DNA from: Chitinophagaceae bacterium
GTDB lineage: Bacteria; Bacteroidota; Bacteroidia; Chitinophagales; Chitinophagaceae
Direction of reading: 5' to 3'
Assembly: GCA_016787135.1 (NCBI GenBank)
Contig: JAEUVK010000105.1
Coordinates: 1-58,670, forward strand
Length of the DNA stretch: 58,670 nt
Shown: piece by piece, positions 23,412 to 32,984 of the stretch
How positions within the stretch are numbered: position 1 is the stretch's first letter
Layout of the letters: every line of letters begins with the position of its first letter
Notes under the pieces: model-generated
Told to the model about the DNA's origin: nothing
Database searches by the model: none
Seen by the model: the letters and a program-made list of their open reading frames with translations, nothing else
Program-made: the position numbers and the translations under genes

Positions 23412-26400
23412 ATGTTTAATAAATTTATACACAGGCCTGTTCTTTCTATTGTACTATCCCTCATTATAACCCTGCTGGGGGTTATCGCATTGGTTAAACT
23501 GCCCGTCACACAATTCCCCTCTATTTCTCCCCCAAAAGTAAATATCGTTGCCGAGTACCCGGGAGCCAACGGCGAATTGATGGTCAAAGCGGTAGTTATT
23601 CCAATAGAAAGGGCCATCAATGGTGTGCCGGGTATCAAATACATAGCTTCCGATGCAGGCAATGATGGAGAAGCTTCCATACAGGTGGTTTTTAATTCCG
23701 GTATGGACCCTAACGTCGCGTCGTTGAATATTCAGAACCGCGTGGCTTCTGTTATCAATAAACTTCCCCCGATCGTGGTACGTGAAGGGGTAAAGATATC
23801 CCGCGAAGAATCGAATATGCTGATGTACTTAAACCTTTACAGCACCGACTCAACACTGGATGAAAAATTCCTTTACAATTTTGCCGACATTAATTTACTG
23901 TCAGAATTAAAAAGCGTGGATGGTGTAGGTTTTGCTGATGTGCTGGGCGATCGTGAATATGCCATGCGTATCTGGCTGAAACCTGATCGTATGACGGCAT
24001 ATAAAATCTCTGCTGATGAAGTATTGAAGGCCATCGATGAACAAAGCCTGGAGGCCTCACCGGGAAGAACCGGGGAAAGCTCCGGCAAAAGGTCACAGAC
24101 ATTTGAATATGTGTTGAAATACCCTGGCCGGTTTACCACCAAAGAAGGGTATGAAAATATTGTCGTAAGAGCCAATCCCGATGGACAGTTGCTCCGGGTG
24201 AAAGATGTGGCCAATGTGGAATTCGGAACTGCGTTTTATGATATCTATTCCAAGATAAATGGCCGGCCTTCCGCCGCTATCATGATCAAGCAATCATACG
24301 GAAGCAATGCAAGCCAGGTAATACAGAATATTAAAGCAAAACTGAAAGAGATAAAGGCAGAATCGTTTCCCAAAGGAATGGATTATGAGATCAGTTATGA
24401 CGTGTCAACATTCCTTGATGCATCAATGGAAAAGGTTTTGCATACACTGGTAGAAGCATTTATTCTTGTAGGGTTAGTGGTATTTATCTTTTTGGGCGAC
24501 TGGCGTTCTACGTTGATCCCTGCTATTGCTGTGCCTGTATCGCTGGTAGGCACTTTCCTGTTCATGCAGCTATTTGGAATTACGCTGAATCTTATTACGC
24601 TGTTTGCATTAGTGCTCGCCATCGGTATTGTAGTGGATAATGCGATCGTTGTAGTAGAAGCGGTGCATGCAAAAATGGAAGAGAAGGGTTTGTCGCCCGT
24701 GTATGCCACAGAAGAAGCCATGCACGAGATCAGCGGTGCTATCATTGCTATCACGCTGGTGATGGCAGCAGTGTTCATTCCCGTAGCCTTTATGTCCGGT
24801 CCTGTTGGTATTTTCTATCGCCAGTTTTCTATTACCATGTCAACTTCTATTGTGATATCGGGGCTGGTCGCATTAACGTTGACCCCGGCACTTTGTGCAG
24901 CTCTTCTCAGGAATACACATGGCGTTAAAAGTAAAAACCGGTTAAGCCGGGTGCTTGCAGGATTCAATAACTGGTTTGGACGGGTTACGGGCCGGTATAA
25001 AAAATTTCTCAGTCTTATCGTGAACAGAAGGGTAATAACATTTTTTGCCTTATCGGGTTTTTGTGCAGCCACCTGGTTCTTAAGTTCGGGCGTACCCTCT
25101 GGTTTTATTCCCAATGAAGACCAGGGAACCTTTTATGCCATTGTGCAAACACCCCCCGGCGCCACATTGGAGCGTACCGATGATATAGTAAATCAACTGC
25201 AGCAAGCAGCAAGAGAGATAGAGGATATTCAATCCGTTTCTTCCCTGGCCGGCTTTGAAATACTCTCGGAAGGTACAGGGGCTAACAGCGGCACCTGTCT
25301 GGTTAATTTAAAAGACTGGAAAGAAAGAAAACATTCAGTGAAGGAGATCATGGCAGAGTTAGAAGAAAAAGTAAAAGATATTAAAGGCGCTACAATAGAA
25401 TTCTTTCCGCCACCTGCAGTGCCGGGGTATGGCGCGGCGGGCGGATTTGAATTAAGGCTGTTGGATAAAGCAGGTACCGGCAACTATAAACTGATGGAAA
25501 AAGTCAATAATGAATTTGTAACTGCATTAAATAAAAGGCCTGAGCTTTCATCCGTTTTCAGTTTTTACAGTGCCAGCTACCCGCAATACATGCTGAACAT
25601 TGATAATGATATTGCCCAGCAAAAAGGGGTAACGATCGATAATGCTATGAATACCCTTTCCACACTGGTGGGCAGTAATTATGAAACCAATTTTATCCGG
25701 TACGACAGGCAATATAAAGTAATGGTACAGGCATCACCTGAGTACAGGGCTTTGCCGGAAGACCTGCTCAAACTCTATGTAAAAAATGACAAGGGTGAAA
25801 TGGTGCCTTTCTCTGCCTTTATGAAGATTGAAAAAGTGTATGGATTATCAGAGATAACAAGGCATAATTTATACAATTCGTCCGAGATCAGCGGTGGCGC
25901 TGCACCCGGGTATAGCAGTGGTGCTGCTATCAAAGCGATCGCAGAGACAGCACAAAAACTTCCGAGAGGATTTGATATTGACTGGGCAGGTATTTCTAAA
26001 GATGAAGTGGACCAGGGTAACACGGCGATCTATATTTTTATTATCAGCCTGGTCTTCGTCTATCTCCTGTTGTCTGCACAGTATGAAAGTTTTGTTTTAC
26101 CGCTACCCGTTATTCTTTCATTACCGGCAGGTATTTTCGGCGCTTTTCTTTTTCTGAAATTTCTAGGGTTAGAAAATAATATCTATGCACAGGTAGCAAT
26201 GGTAATGCTGATCGGTTTGCTGGGCAAGAATGCAGTATTAATCGTTGAATTTGCTGTACAGAAACATGCGGCTGGACGATCCGTTTTCCAGGCCGCCATA
26301 GAAGGCGCAGCGGTGCGGTTCCGTCCCATTTTAATGACGTCTTTTGCTTTCATTGCCGGTCTTGTTCCGCTGGTATTTGCTACAGGCCCCGGTGCAGTGG

Positions 26401-26579
26401 GTAACAGAACCATTGGATCGGCTGCAGCAGGAGGTATGTTGCTCGGTACTTTGTTTGGGGTATTGCTGATACCGGGCTTATACTACCTGTTTGCAAAGAT
26501 ATCTGAAAAGAACCCTATTGTTGAAGATGAATATGAAAACCCATTAACTGAAGAATTCGATGACAATGAGCCCGTTTAA
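23412..26579 (+). CDS. RND efflux pump, AcrB/HAE1 type
   Basis: The proton-driven inner-membrane pump. At 1055 residues it has normal length and the two-fold layout of 12 helices: TM1 in FIHRPVLSIVLSLIITLLGV, two large periplasmic porter loops, and TM2-6 after DWRSTLIPAIAVPVSL. TM4 holds the proton-relay pair in LAIGIVVDNAIVVVEAV (adjacent Asp positions of HAE1 pumps are reduced to one Asp here, with Asn next to it, as in many of the family). GNTAIYIFIISLVFVYLLLSAQYES is TM8 and GLLGKNAVLIVEFA is TM10 with its Lys. Substrate could be drugs, bile-like compounds or dyes. It overlaps the channel gene by 20 bases. Confidence 0.95.
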   Translation: MFNKFIHRPVLSIVLSLIITLLGVIALVKLPVTQFPSISPPKVNIVAEYPGANGELMVKAVVIPIERAINGVPGIKYIASDAGNDGEASIQVVFNSGMDPNVASLNIQNRVASVINKLPPIVVREGVKISREESNMLMYLNLYSTDSTLDEKFLYNFADINLLSELKSVDGVGFADVLGDREYAMRIWLKPDRMTAYKISADEVLKAIDEQSLEASPGRTGESSGKRSQTFEYVLKYPGRFTTKEGYENIVVRANPDGQLLRVKDVANVEFGTAFYDIYSKINGRPSAAIMIKQSYGSNASQVIQNIKAKLKEIKAESFPKGMDYEISYDVSTFLDASMEKVLHTLVEAFILVGLVVFIFLGDWRSTLIPAIAVPVSLVGTFLFMQLFGITLNLITLFALVLAIGIVVDNAIVVVEAVHAKMEEKGLSPVYATEEAMHEISGAIIAITLVMAAVFIPVAFMSGPVGIFYRQFSITMSTSIVISGLVALTLTPALCAALLRNTHGVKSKNRLSRVLAGFNNWFGRVTGRYKKFLSLIVNRRVITFFALSGFCAATWFLSSGVPSGFIPNEDQGTFYAIVQTPPGATLERTDDIVNQLQQAAREIEDIQSVSSLAGFEILSEGTGANSGTCLVNLKDWKERKHSVKEIMAELEEKVKDIKGATIEFFPPPAVPGYGAAGGFELRLLDKAGTGNYKLMEKVNNEFVTALNKRPELSSVFSFYSASYPQYMLNIDNDIAQQKGVTIDNAMNTLSTLVGSNYETNFIRYDRQYKVMVQASPEYRALPEDLLKLYVKNDKGEMVPFSAFMKIEKVYGLSEITRHNLYNSSEISGGAAPGYSSGAAIKAIAETAQKLPRGFDIDWAGISKDEVDQGNTAIYIFIISLVFVYLLLSAQYESFVLPLPVILSLPAGIFGAFLFLKFLGLENNIYAQVAMVMLIGLLGKNAVLIVEFAVQKHAAGRSVFQAAIEGAAVRFRPILMTSFAFIAGLVPLVFATGPGAVGNRTIGSAAAGGMLLGTLFGVLLIPGLYYLFAKISEKNPIVEDEYENPLTEEFDDNEPV

Positions 26580-27999
26580 AAAAAGTATTCTCGCTGTTAT
26601 AGTTTCCGGCAGCATTATCTGGTCCGGGTGTAAAATACCTGCATTAGTTCAAAGCCCTGAACAAAAGGCATTGCCATCCTCGTACGGCAATACAGAGGAT
26701 ACGGTGAATGCAGCCACTATTCAATGGAGCAAATTTTTTTCAGATAAATATCTTTCAGGTCTTATTGATACAGCCCTGAAAAATAACCAGGAGTTATTGA
26801 TCACCTGGCAGGAAATCGAAATTGCCAGAAATGATATACGTGTAAGACAGGGAAAACTATTGCCCATGGTTACCGGAGGCGGTGGTATCGGTATCGATAA
26901 GGTCGGACGATATACGAGCCAGGGAGCCGGGGATGCTTCTACGGAAATCAAACCGGGTAAAGAAGTTCCTGAATGGTTACCTGATTACCGTATTGGTGTT
27001 CATGCAAACTGGGAAGCAGATGTCTGGAAAAAACTCCGCAACGCTAAAAAGGCTGCCGTCACGAGATATCTCGCCACCATTGAGGGTAAAAATTTTATAG
27101 TGACGAATCTTATCGCGGAGATAGCTAACTCTTATTATGAGCTGCTGGCTTTGGATAATCAACTCGATATTGTGAGACAGACGATACAGTTGCAGCGAAA
27201 CGCACTGGAGATCGTGAAAGTGCAAAAACAAGCTGCAAGAGTTACAGAGTTAGGCGTTAAAAAATTTGAGGCGGAAGTACTACGTTCACAAAGCCTGGAG
27301 TTTGATATTCTACAAAAAATAAAAGGAACAGAGAATGAAATAAATTTTTTACTGGGCCGGTATCCTCAATCAATAGACAGGGATAGATCGTTTTTTTTGA
27401 ACCTGATACCACAACAAGTGCAGACGGGAATTCCTTCACAGTTATTAAAAAACCGTCCTGATATCAAACAAGCCGAGCTGGAATTATCCGCAGCACAATT
27501 GGATGTAAAAGGGGCAAGGGCAGAATTCTATCCTTCTTTTGAAATTTCGTCATCACTGGGATTTAACGCATTTAAACCGGATTACCTGGTGAAATTCCCT
27601 GAGTCACTTCTTTTTTCATTAGCAGGAGATCTGGCAGGGCCGCTGATCAACAAGAATGCCATCAAAGCTGAATTCAATAACGCAAACGCAAGACAACTGC
27701 AGGCATTGTATAACTATGAAAGAACGATCCTGAATGCATATATCGAAGTGTCAACCGGTCTTTCTGATCTTAGCAACCTGGAGCAGGCATACAATTTAAA
27801 AGCAAAGCAAGTGGAAGCGCTAACCACCTCTATTGACATTTCCAATGATCTATTCAAATCGGCCCGGGCCGATTATTTCGAAGTACTGATGACTCAAAGG
27901 GATGCATTGGAATCAAAACTGGAACTGATCGAAACGAAATTGCGCCAGTTTAATTCAGTAACAAATATCTATCGTGCCCTGGGCGGCGGTTGGAATTAA
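26560..27999 (+). CDS. RND outer-membrane channel lipoprotein, TolC/OprM type
   Basis: A 479-residue outer membrane factor (NodT/OprM family) forming the exit duct of the pump. The N-terminus has a lipobox WSGC (Cys24 from the first Met, Cys22 if translation starts at the second ATG, 26566). Two outer-membrane-efflux-protein repeats are visible: first repeat about 65-260 with LIDTALKNNQELLITWQEIEIARNDIRVRQGKLLP, second about 280-475 with LLKNRPDIKQAELELSAAQLDVKGARAEFYPSF and YNYERTILNAYIEVSTGL. It ends at ALGGGWN, the usual end of this family. It completes the three-gene pump operon; the sequence gives no drug specificity. Confidence 0.94.
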   Translation: MTMSPFKKSILAVIVSGSIIWSGCKIPALVQSPEQKALPSSYGNTEDTVNAATIQWSKFFSDKYLSGLIDTALKNNQELLITWQEIEIARNDIRVRQGKLLPMVTGGGGIGIDKVGRYTSQGAGDASTEIKPGKEVPEWLPDYRIGVHANWEADVWKKLRNAKKAAVTRYLATIEGKNFIVTNLIAEIANSYYELLALDNQLDIVRQTIQLQRNALEIVKVQKQAARVTELGVKKFEAEVLRSQSLEFDILQKIKGTENEINFLLGRYPQSIDRDRSFFLNLIPQQVQTGIPSQLLKNRPDIKQAELELSAAQLDVKGARAEFYPSFEISSSLGFNAFKPDYLVKFPESLLFSLAGDLAGPLINKNAIKAEFNNANARQLQALYNYERTILNAYIEVSTGLSDLSNLEQAYNLKAKQVEALTTSIDISNDLFKSARADYFEVLMTQRDALESKLELIETKLRQFNSVTNIYRALGGGWN

Positions 28000-28162
28000 T
28001 CCGGTCACAGCGGGTATGTGCCTGCCGTGGATAGTATTTCCCTGATTCTTTCCGGATTTCCCTTCATACATGCAGGATATTTCGTAATGAGATAGTATAG
28101 GAAAATTATTGCCGGTCTGCGATAGGTGAAATAGCTGAAAGGGCGTTACTTTTAACCAAAAA

Positions 28163-31084
28163 ATGGAAGGCCATTTAACGATACTTGAACAGGAATTAGA
28201 AGGCGAGCTTTTCTATAATAATACTGCTTATCACCGGGGACGGTTACGGGCCTATGCTACAGATGCTTCCGTGTACCAGGAAGAGCCTTTGGCCGTAGCT
28301 TTTCCTAAAACAGAAAGGGATATTTGTTCCTTGATTGATTTTGCCAGGCGGCATAAAGTAACACTAATACCCAGAGCTGCGGGTACTTCTTTGGCGGGAC
28401 AAGTGGTAGGGACAGGGATCGTGGTGGATATCTCGGATCATTTTACTAAAATTATTGAGGTCAATGCAGCAGAACGATGGGTTACTGTACAACCCGGAGT
28501 GATAAGGGACGATCTCAATGCTTACCTGAAACCATATGGACTGATGTTTGGCCCGGAAACATCAACTGCCAGCAGGGCGATGATCGGCGGAATGGTAGGG
28601 AATAATTCATGCGGGCTGCATAGTATTGTTTGGGGATCGGTGCGTGACCACATCCTTGCAGCAAGAGTGGTACTGAGTGATGGGAGTATTGCACAGTTAA
28701 AAGAACAGTCTGATGCGGAAGGTCCTTTGAGCAGTAACCCGCTGCTTAATAAAATTCAGCAACAGGTTTTTGCATTGCTGAACGATAACCACAACCAGGA
28801 TGTTATTAATAATAATTTTCCCAAGAGAACGGTTGTAAGAAGGAATACCGGGTATGCGCTGGATCATTTATTAAACATGAAGCCGTTTAGCCAGGAAGGC
28901 GAGCCCTTTAATCTCAGCAAACTGATCGCAGGCTCTGAAGGTACATTGGCTTTTATCACCGAAATAAAGCTGCGTTTATTGCCTTTACCCCCGGCGCACT
29001 CGGCACTCGTATGCGTTCATTGTTCTTCCATTAAAGAATCTTTACTCGCTAATGCAGCAGCACTTCAGACGAAACCGATGGCTTCGGAACTGGTAGATAA
29101 ATGTATAATGGATTATACAACAGCACATCCTTTATACAAACAATACCGTTTTTTTATTGAAGGAGATCCGGAGGCCATCCTGATGGTGGAGTTCATGGGG
29201 GCAACACGGGAGGATGTAGCTGCCAAAGCAGATCAGTTGATACAATCGTTAAGAGGGAGAGGTCTCGGTTATGCTTATCCTGTTTTATTTAATGCAGATT
29301 CAAAAGCTGCCTGGGAGATCAGGAAAGCCGGGCTCGGTCTATTACGCAATTCTGCAAGCGAGGATCAGCCGGTCAACCTGATCGAGGATTGTGCAGTGGC
29401 GCCGGAAGATCTTCCCGCCTATGTTGAGGACTTGCAGATGATCCTAAAAAAATTCAAGGTATCCGCTTCTTACTATGCACATGCGGGAGCCGGGGAACTG
29501 CATATAGAGCCTTTGATTAATCTTAAGTCTCCGGAAGGATTACTTGTGTTCCGCGGCATTTTGCATGATACGGCATTACTGGTAAAAAAATATAATGGGT
29601 CTTTGTCCGGCGAACACGGCGATGGAAGGTTAAGAGGGGAATTCATAGCGACTGTAATGGGCGAAGAAGTGATGAAACTGTTCAAACAGGTCAAAAGAGC
29701 TTTTGATCCGGAGAATATTTTCAACGCAGGTAAGATTGTTGACACTCCGGCGATGGATACACATTTACGTGTAAAACAGGATGGCAAGGTCAGTTCCATC
29801 AACACCCATTTTGATTTTTTGGGACAAGGGGGTATAGCCCGCCTGGCAGAAAAATGCTCGGGTTCGGGTGATTGCCGTAGAAGTATTGTTTCCGGTGGCC
29901 TGATGTGTCCCAGTTATATGGCGACAAGAAATGAATTTAATACTACCCGGGCCCGGGCGAACATACTACGGCAGTTCCTCAGTGATCCGCGGGATGCTCA
30001 TCCTTTTGATCACGATGAGATAAAGGAGGTAATGGACCTTTGCCTTAGCTGTAAGGGATGTAAAACCGAATGCCCTTCGGGTGTTGACATTACCAAAATG
30101 AAGGCGGAGTTCCTGCAACAATATTATGATGTTCACGGTGTGCCTTTGCGGGCAAGGCTGGTAGGAAACTTTTCAAAGCAGATGAAACTGGCATCCCTGG
30201 CGCCTTCTTTATACAATGCCGTTCTCTCCAATGAGTTCTTAAGACGTAGCATGAACAGGCTGATCGGTTTTCATCCCGACAGGACCATGCCATTGCTGGC
30301 AAAAGAAACTTTACGGGGTTGGTTTGCGAAGAGAGATACAAACAAAGAGAATAGAAAGATCGTTTATTTTTTCTGTGACGAGTTTACGAATTATCTCGAT
30401 GCGGCCATAGGAAAGAAAGCCATTCAGCTGTTGGAGAAACTGGGATATAACGTGATTATTCCAAAGCATGAAGAGAGCGGCAGAACCTACCTCTCAAAAG
30501 GGTTGGTGAAAAAAGCGAAGGCTGTTGCTGAAAGAAATGTACGCCTGCTTTCATCGCTGGTTTCTGAACAAATGCCGGTCATAGGCGTTGAGCCTTCCGC
30601 TATTTTTACTCTTAGGGATGAGTATCCTGAACTCGTTGATCCTTCACTCCGTGATAAAGCCAGGCAAATAGCTGTGGCTGCATTTATGATAGATGAATTT
30701 TTATACCATGAAATGAAAGCAGGGCATATCCGGAAAGAGCAATTCACCACCGATAGCAGGGAGATCGCTTTGCATGCACACTGTTACCAGAAAGTGCTTT
30801 CATCATCGAAATACAGTTTATTCATCTTGTCTTTTCCTGTCAACTTCAACGTACATGAGATACCAAGCGGCTGCTGTGGTATGGCGGGTGCATTCGGTTA
30901 TGAAAGAGAGCATTTTGATGTCTCGCAAAAAGTGGGTGAGCTGGTTCTTTTTCCAACTGTAAGATCGCTTCCGGATCATGTATTGGTAGCGGCTTCCGGA
31001 ACATCCTGCCGGCACCAGATAAAAGATGGGGTGGGACGCAGAACGTTTCATCCCATTGAGATATTAGCCGATGCAGTATTGTAA
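28163..31084 (+). CDS. FAD-linked oxidoreductase fused to Fe-S protein (GlcD/GlpC type)
   Basis: A 973-residue single-chain 2-hydroxyacid dehydrogenase of the D-lactate/2-hydroxyglutarate type (YdiJ-like). Residues 1-250 bind FAD (IPRAAGTSLAGQVVG and GPETSTASRAMIGGMVGNNSCG); 250-545 are the FAD-oxidase C-terminal domain, ending in SLSGEHGDGRLRGEF and FDPENIFNAGKI. Then come two Fe-S sites, a Cys set around GSGDCRRS and MCPSYMATR (about 572-592) and CLSCKGCKTECPSG (about 631-644). The last third is a CCG-type domain with AHCYQK and SGCCGMAGAFGYE. Cytoplasmic, feeding electrons to the quinone pool. A TTACTTTTAACC sequence 9-20 bases before the ATG may be part of its promoter. The exact 2-hydroxyacid is not predictable. 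Confidence 0.92.
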   Translation: MEGHLTILEQELEGELFYNNTAYHRGRLRAYATDASVYQEEPLAVAFPKTERDICSLIDFARRHKVTLIPRAAGTSLAGQVVGTGIVVDISDHFTKIIEVNAAERWVTVQPGVIRDDLNAYLKPYGLMFGPETSTASRAMIGGMVGNNSCGLHSIVWGSVRDHILAARVVLSDGSIAQLKEQSDAEGPLSSNPLLNKIQQQVFALLNDNHNQDVINNNFPKRTVVRRNTGYALDHLLNMKPFSQEGEPFNLSKLIAGSEGTLAFITEIKLRLLPLPPAHSALVCVHCSSIKESLLANAAALQTKPMASELVDKCIMDYTTAHPLYKQYRFFIEGDPEAILMVEFMGATREDVAAKADQLIQSLRGRGLGYAYPVLFNADSKAAWEIRKAGLGLLRNSASEDQPVNLIEDCAVAPEDLPAYVEDLQMILKKFKVSASYYAHAGAGELHIEPLINLKSPEGLLVFRGILHDTALLVKKYNGSLSGEHGDGRLRGEFIATVMGEEVMKLFKQVKRAFDPENIFNAGKIVDTPAMDTHLRVKQDGKVSSINTHFDFLGQGGIARLAEKCSGSGDCRRSIVSGGLMCPSYMATRNEFNTTRARANILRQFLSDPRDAHPFDHDEIKEVMDLCLSCKGCKTECPSGVDITKMKAEFLQQYYDVHGVPLRARLVGNFSKQMKLASLAPSLYNAVLSNEFLRRSMNRLIGFHPDRTMPLLAKETLRGWFAKRDTNKENRKIVYFFCDEFTNYLDAAIGKKAIQLLEKLGYNVIIPKHEESGRTYLSKGLVKKAKAVAERNVRLLSSLVSEQMPVIGVEPSAIFTLRDEYPELVDPSLRDKARQIAVAAFMIDEFLYHEMKAGHIRKEQFTTDSREIALHAHCYQKVLSSSKYSLFILSFPVNFNVHEIPSGCCGMAGAFGYEREHFDVSQKVGELVLFPTVRSLPDHVLVAASGTSCRHQIKDGVGRRTFHPIEILADAVL

Positions 31085-31098
31085 AAGCGGGTTACCTT

Positions 31099-31605
31099 CT
31101 AATAGGTCAGGCTGTTGATCAGGCCAGCATATTGAGGATATTCACCTGATAACTGAACTCTATCTGCCAGTTCAAATTCCGCGAAATCAAAACCAGGAGA
31201 TACTGTACAGCCGGCGAGTCCATAGTCGCTGCCATCAGCTACTCTTGAAGCAAACCAGCTACCGGCATTGATCGTACAAAAAAGTGATTGGCCTTTTTGG
31301 ATATCGTTGCCTAATAAATGTTCTTTTAACTCGCCTTTGCCGTTTATCTCGTAAATAACCAAAGGGTCGCCTGCATAGAAATGCCAAAGCTCATCGGACA
31401 TGATCCGGTGGAAGGCAGAGAACCCTTTTTTCTCAAGAAGAAAATAAATATGGGTACAGGCATTTCTTTCACCTTTGAATCCGGCCGGTAAATTTCCCTT
31501 ATCCAATACCAGGGATGAACGATACACTTCGGTGTACCATCCGCCTTCGATATGCTGGCTTAATTGCAGGTGTTGTATCCAGAAATCAGCAGTCTGAGTT
31601 GCCAT
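31099..31605 (-). CDS. DUF985 cupin-domain protein
   Basis: A 168-residue single-domain cupin of the DUF985 (Cupin_5) family. The N-terminus FWIQHLQLSQHIEGGWYTEVYRS is diagnostic. The metal-site region is ACTHIYFLLEKKGFSAFHRIMSDELWHFYAGDPLVIYEI (about 48-86), and the second half has GSWFASRV and CTVSPGFDFAEFELADR. The function is unknown for the family (sugar epimerase or small-molecule binding has been suggested by fold). The gene is coupled to the preceding gene: TGATG overlaps stop and start by one base. Confidence 0.9.
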   Translation of the reverse strand: MATQTADFWIQHLQLSQHIEGGWYTEVYRSSLVLDKGNLPAGFKGERNACTHIYFLLEKKGFSAFHRIMSDELWHFYAGDPLVIYEINGKGELKEHLLGNDIQKGQSLFCTINAGSWFASRVADGSDYGLAGCTVSPGFDFAEFELADRVQLSGEYPQYAGLINSLTY

Positions 31606-32498
31606 CAGTTTTGATGCTCAATATAAACTTTTCTGCCGCTGAGTACGGTGAGAGAATCCATTTTCCATGTTGTATCGCTTGAGGCAGGCAACATCAGGAA
31701 CAATTTATACTCCACAGAGTCCTTGGTTTCCATTTTCACATCCCAGAGATTTGTTTTGAGCTGGTTGAAACGGCGTATAGCCCTGTTGGCCCGGGCTACT
31801 TCCAGAATGTATTTGTAACTATCAGCTATTGCCGTTTTTTGAATAGTTACTGAATCGGGCCTGATCAACCGGGAAGAGTCGGTTACCGGGGTGGAGGGTT
31901 CAATGGCTGTTTCTGACACACCAGCTTCTTCTTCAGCATTACGTGTAGCAATAGTGTAACCGCCCCAGATCGCTAAACCAAGACCGCAAATGGCTAACAG
32001 TACGGCTACCGGTTTTTTCCAGCGTGATTTGGCAACAGGTGTTGCCAGGAAAGCCTGGTATTTTGCGTCGGTCGATTCTTTTTTGGACAGACCATGTACT
32101 TCTTTTTCGGCTATCTCTTTGGCTTTTTCTGTAATAATAGCCCCGGGTGTAAACTCAAATTCACCTGGCCTGATCTTTACCAGGCTGCCTATGCCGTCAA
32201 AAGTAAAAGGCTTACCGATATTCAGGAATTGATGAACCAGTTCAAGATGCGATTCCAGGTCAGAGATGGCTAATGATTTCATTTTCCCGGTCTGTGCCGA
32301 AATATAACTGATAAGCTCAGGCACTTCCCGTATTGAAGGATCACTTTTGAACCCTATACCTTCAGGCATTACATTTCGTTGCCTGGAGTTATCTGCATCT
32401 ATGATTACTGATGGATCGAGGGTAAAGGTACCGATACCGGGCAGGTCGAGCCGCTTATGGGTATAGAGGTACTGGGCAAGGAGGTAGGCGAGTTTCAA
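31605..32498 (-). CDS. HU-CCDC81/SPOR-like single-pass protein
   Basis: A 297-residue protein with two HU-like domains related to eukaryotic CCDC81 in the N-terminal half: RLDLPGIGTFTLDPS (about 16-30) and KPFTFDGIGSLVKIRPGEFEFTPG (about 96-119). A basic linker precedes a single membrane helix (about 162-184, KPVAVLLAICGLGLAIWGG). The periplasmic tail has a SPOR-like segment SYKYILEVARANRAIRRFNQL. A SPOR domain would bind denuded glycan strands of peptidoglycan at the septum, while the HU-like part faces the cytoplasm and may bind DNA or protein; both roles are inferred from family. The architecture is known from Bacteroidota. Start and stop overlap couples it to the cupin gene. Confidence 0.82.
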   Translation of the reverse strand: MKLAYLLAQYLYTHKRLDLPGIGTFTLDPSVIIDADNSRQRNVMPEGIGFKSDPSIREVPELISYISAQTGKMKSLAISDLESHLELVHQFLNIGKPFTFDGIGSLVKIRPGEFEFTPGAIITEKAKEIAEKEVHGLSKKESTDAKYQAFLATPVAKSRWKKPVAVLLAICGLGLAIWGGYTIATRNAEEEAGVSETAIEPSTPVTDSSRLIRPDSVTIQKTAIADSYKYILEVARANRAIRRFNQLKTNLWDVKMETKDSVEYKLFLMLPASSDTTWKMDSLTVLSGRKVYIEHQN

Positions 32499-32546
32499 TG
32501 TATTGGAATTGGTATCGCAATATATATATTTTGTATCGCCGTTGCA

Positions 32547-32562
32547 ATAGGGTGAACCCTAT
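32547..32562. promoter_or_regulatory. 7-bp palindrome with 2-base spacer, possible operator
   Basis: ATAGGGT (32547-32553) is followed by GA and then ACCCTAT (32556-32562), a perfect inverted repeat in the divergent space between the HU-CCDC81 gene and the small membrane protein. It sits just upstream of the TAGATTTG -7 element, a typical site for a repressor or activator. No regulator is known here. Confidence 0.35.
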
Positions 32563-32566
32563 ACTT

Positions 32567-32574
32567 TAGATTTG
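32567..32574 (+). promoter_or_regulatory. -7 element before the small membrane protein
   Basis: TAGATTTG matches TAnnTTTG and lies only 7 bases before the ATG at 32582, so the transcript would have little or no 5' leader. Confidence 0.4.
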
Positions 32575-32581
32575 CAGTTTT

Positions 32582-32905
32582 ATGCTGACTGACGAGGAAA
32601 AGAAGTTTATTGTGTACTGGGAGGCCAACCGTCTCAGGAGGAAAAAGGTATTCAGGCAGTTGAGCCTGGGCCTGCCGATGGGGGTGGTACTGGTGACGGC
32701 TATCCTGATCAATTTTTTTTCCGGCTGGTACAAAAAGGCGGACATGGAACTGCGTACACAGTCCCAGAGCTCACAGGTCAGCCTTATCCTGGTGGTCATT
32801 ATCGGAGCATTGCTGATCGTGGCTTTCATCGTTGTGTTTTCAGTACGTCATAAGTGGGAAATGTATGAACAGCATTACCGGGAACTGATGGCCCGGAAGG
32901 ATTGA
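32582..32905 (+). CDS. Small two-helix membrane protein, unknown
   Basis: A 107-residue protein, not assigned to a family. An acidic-basic N-terminus (LTDEEKKFIVYWEANRLRRKK) is followed by one helix (about 30-48, LGLPMGVVLVTAILINFF), a polar loop with GWYKKADMELRTQSQSSQ, a second helix (about 66-88), and a charged tail HKWEMYEQHYRELMARKD. Both ends would face the cytoplasm. The N-terminal pattern suggests a conserved Bacteroidota small membrane protein. It is divergent from the HU-CCDC81 gene, with a possible operator palindrome and a very short leader. Confidence 0.75.
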   Translation: MLTDEEKKFIVYWEANRLRRKKVFRQLSLGLPMGVVLVTAILINFFSGWYKKADMELRTQSQSSQVSLILVVIIGALLIVAFIVVFSVRHKWEMYEQHYRELMARKD

Positions 32906-32984
32906 TTTTATTTCTGTATCCTTGCAGCACAAACGCATGATATATTGTCTCTTTCGGCAATAGAATTTTAAAACAAGACCGATC

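Noticed and set aside
23873..24214. Minus-strand frame inside the RND pump
   Set aside because: Antisense to the pump gene, which is intact over 1055 residues.
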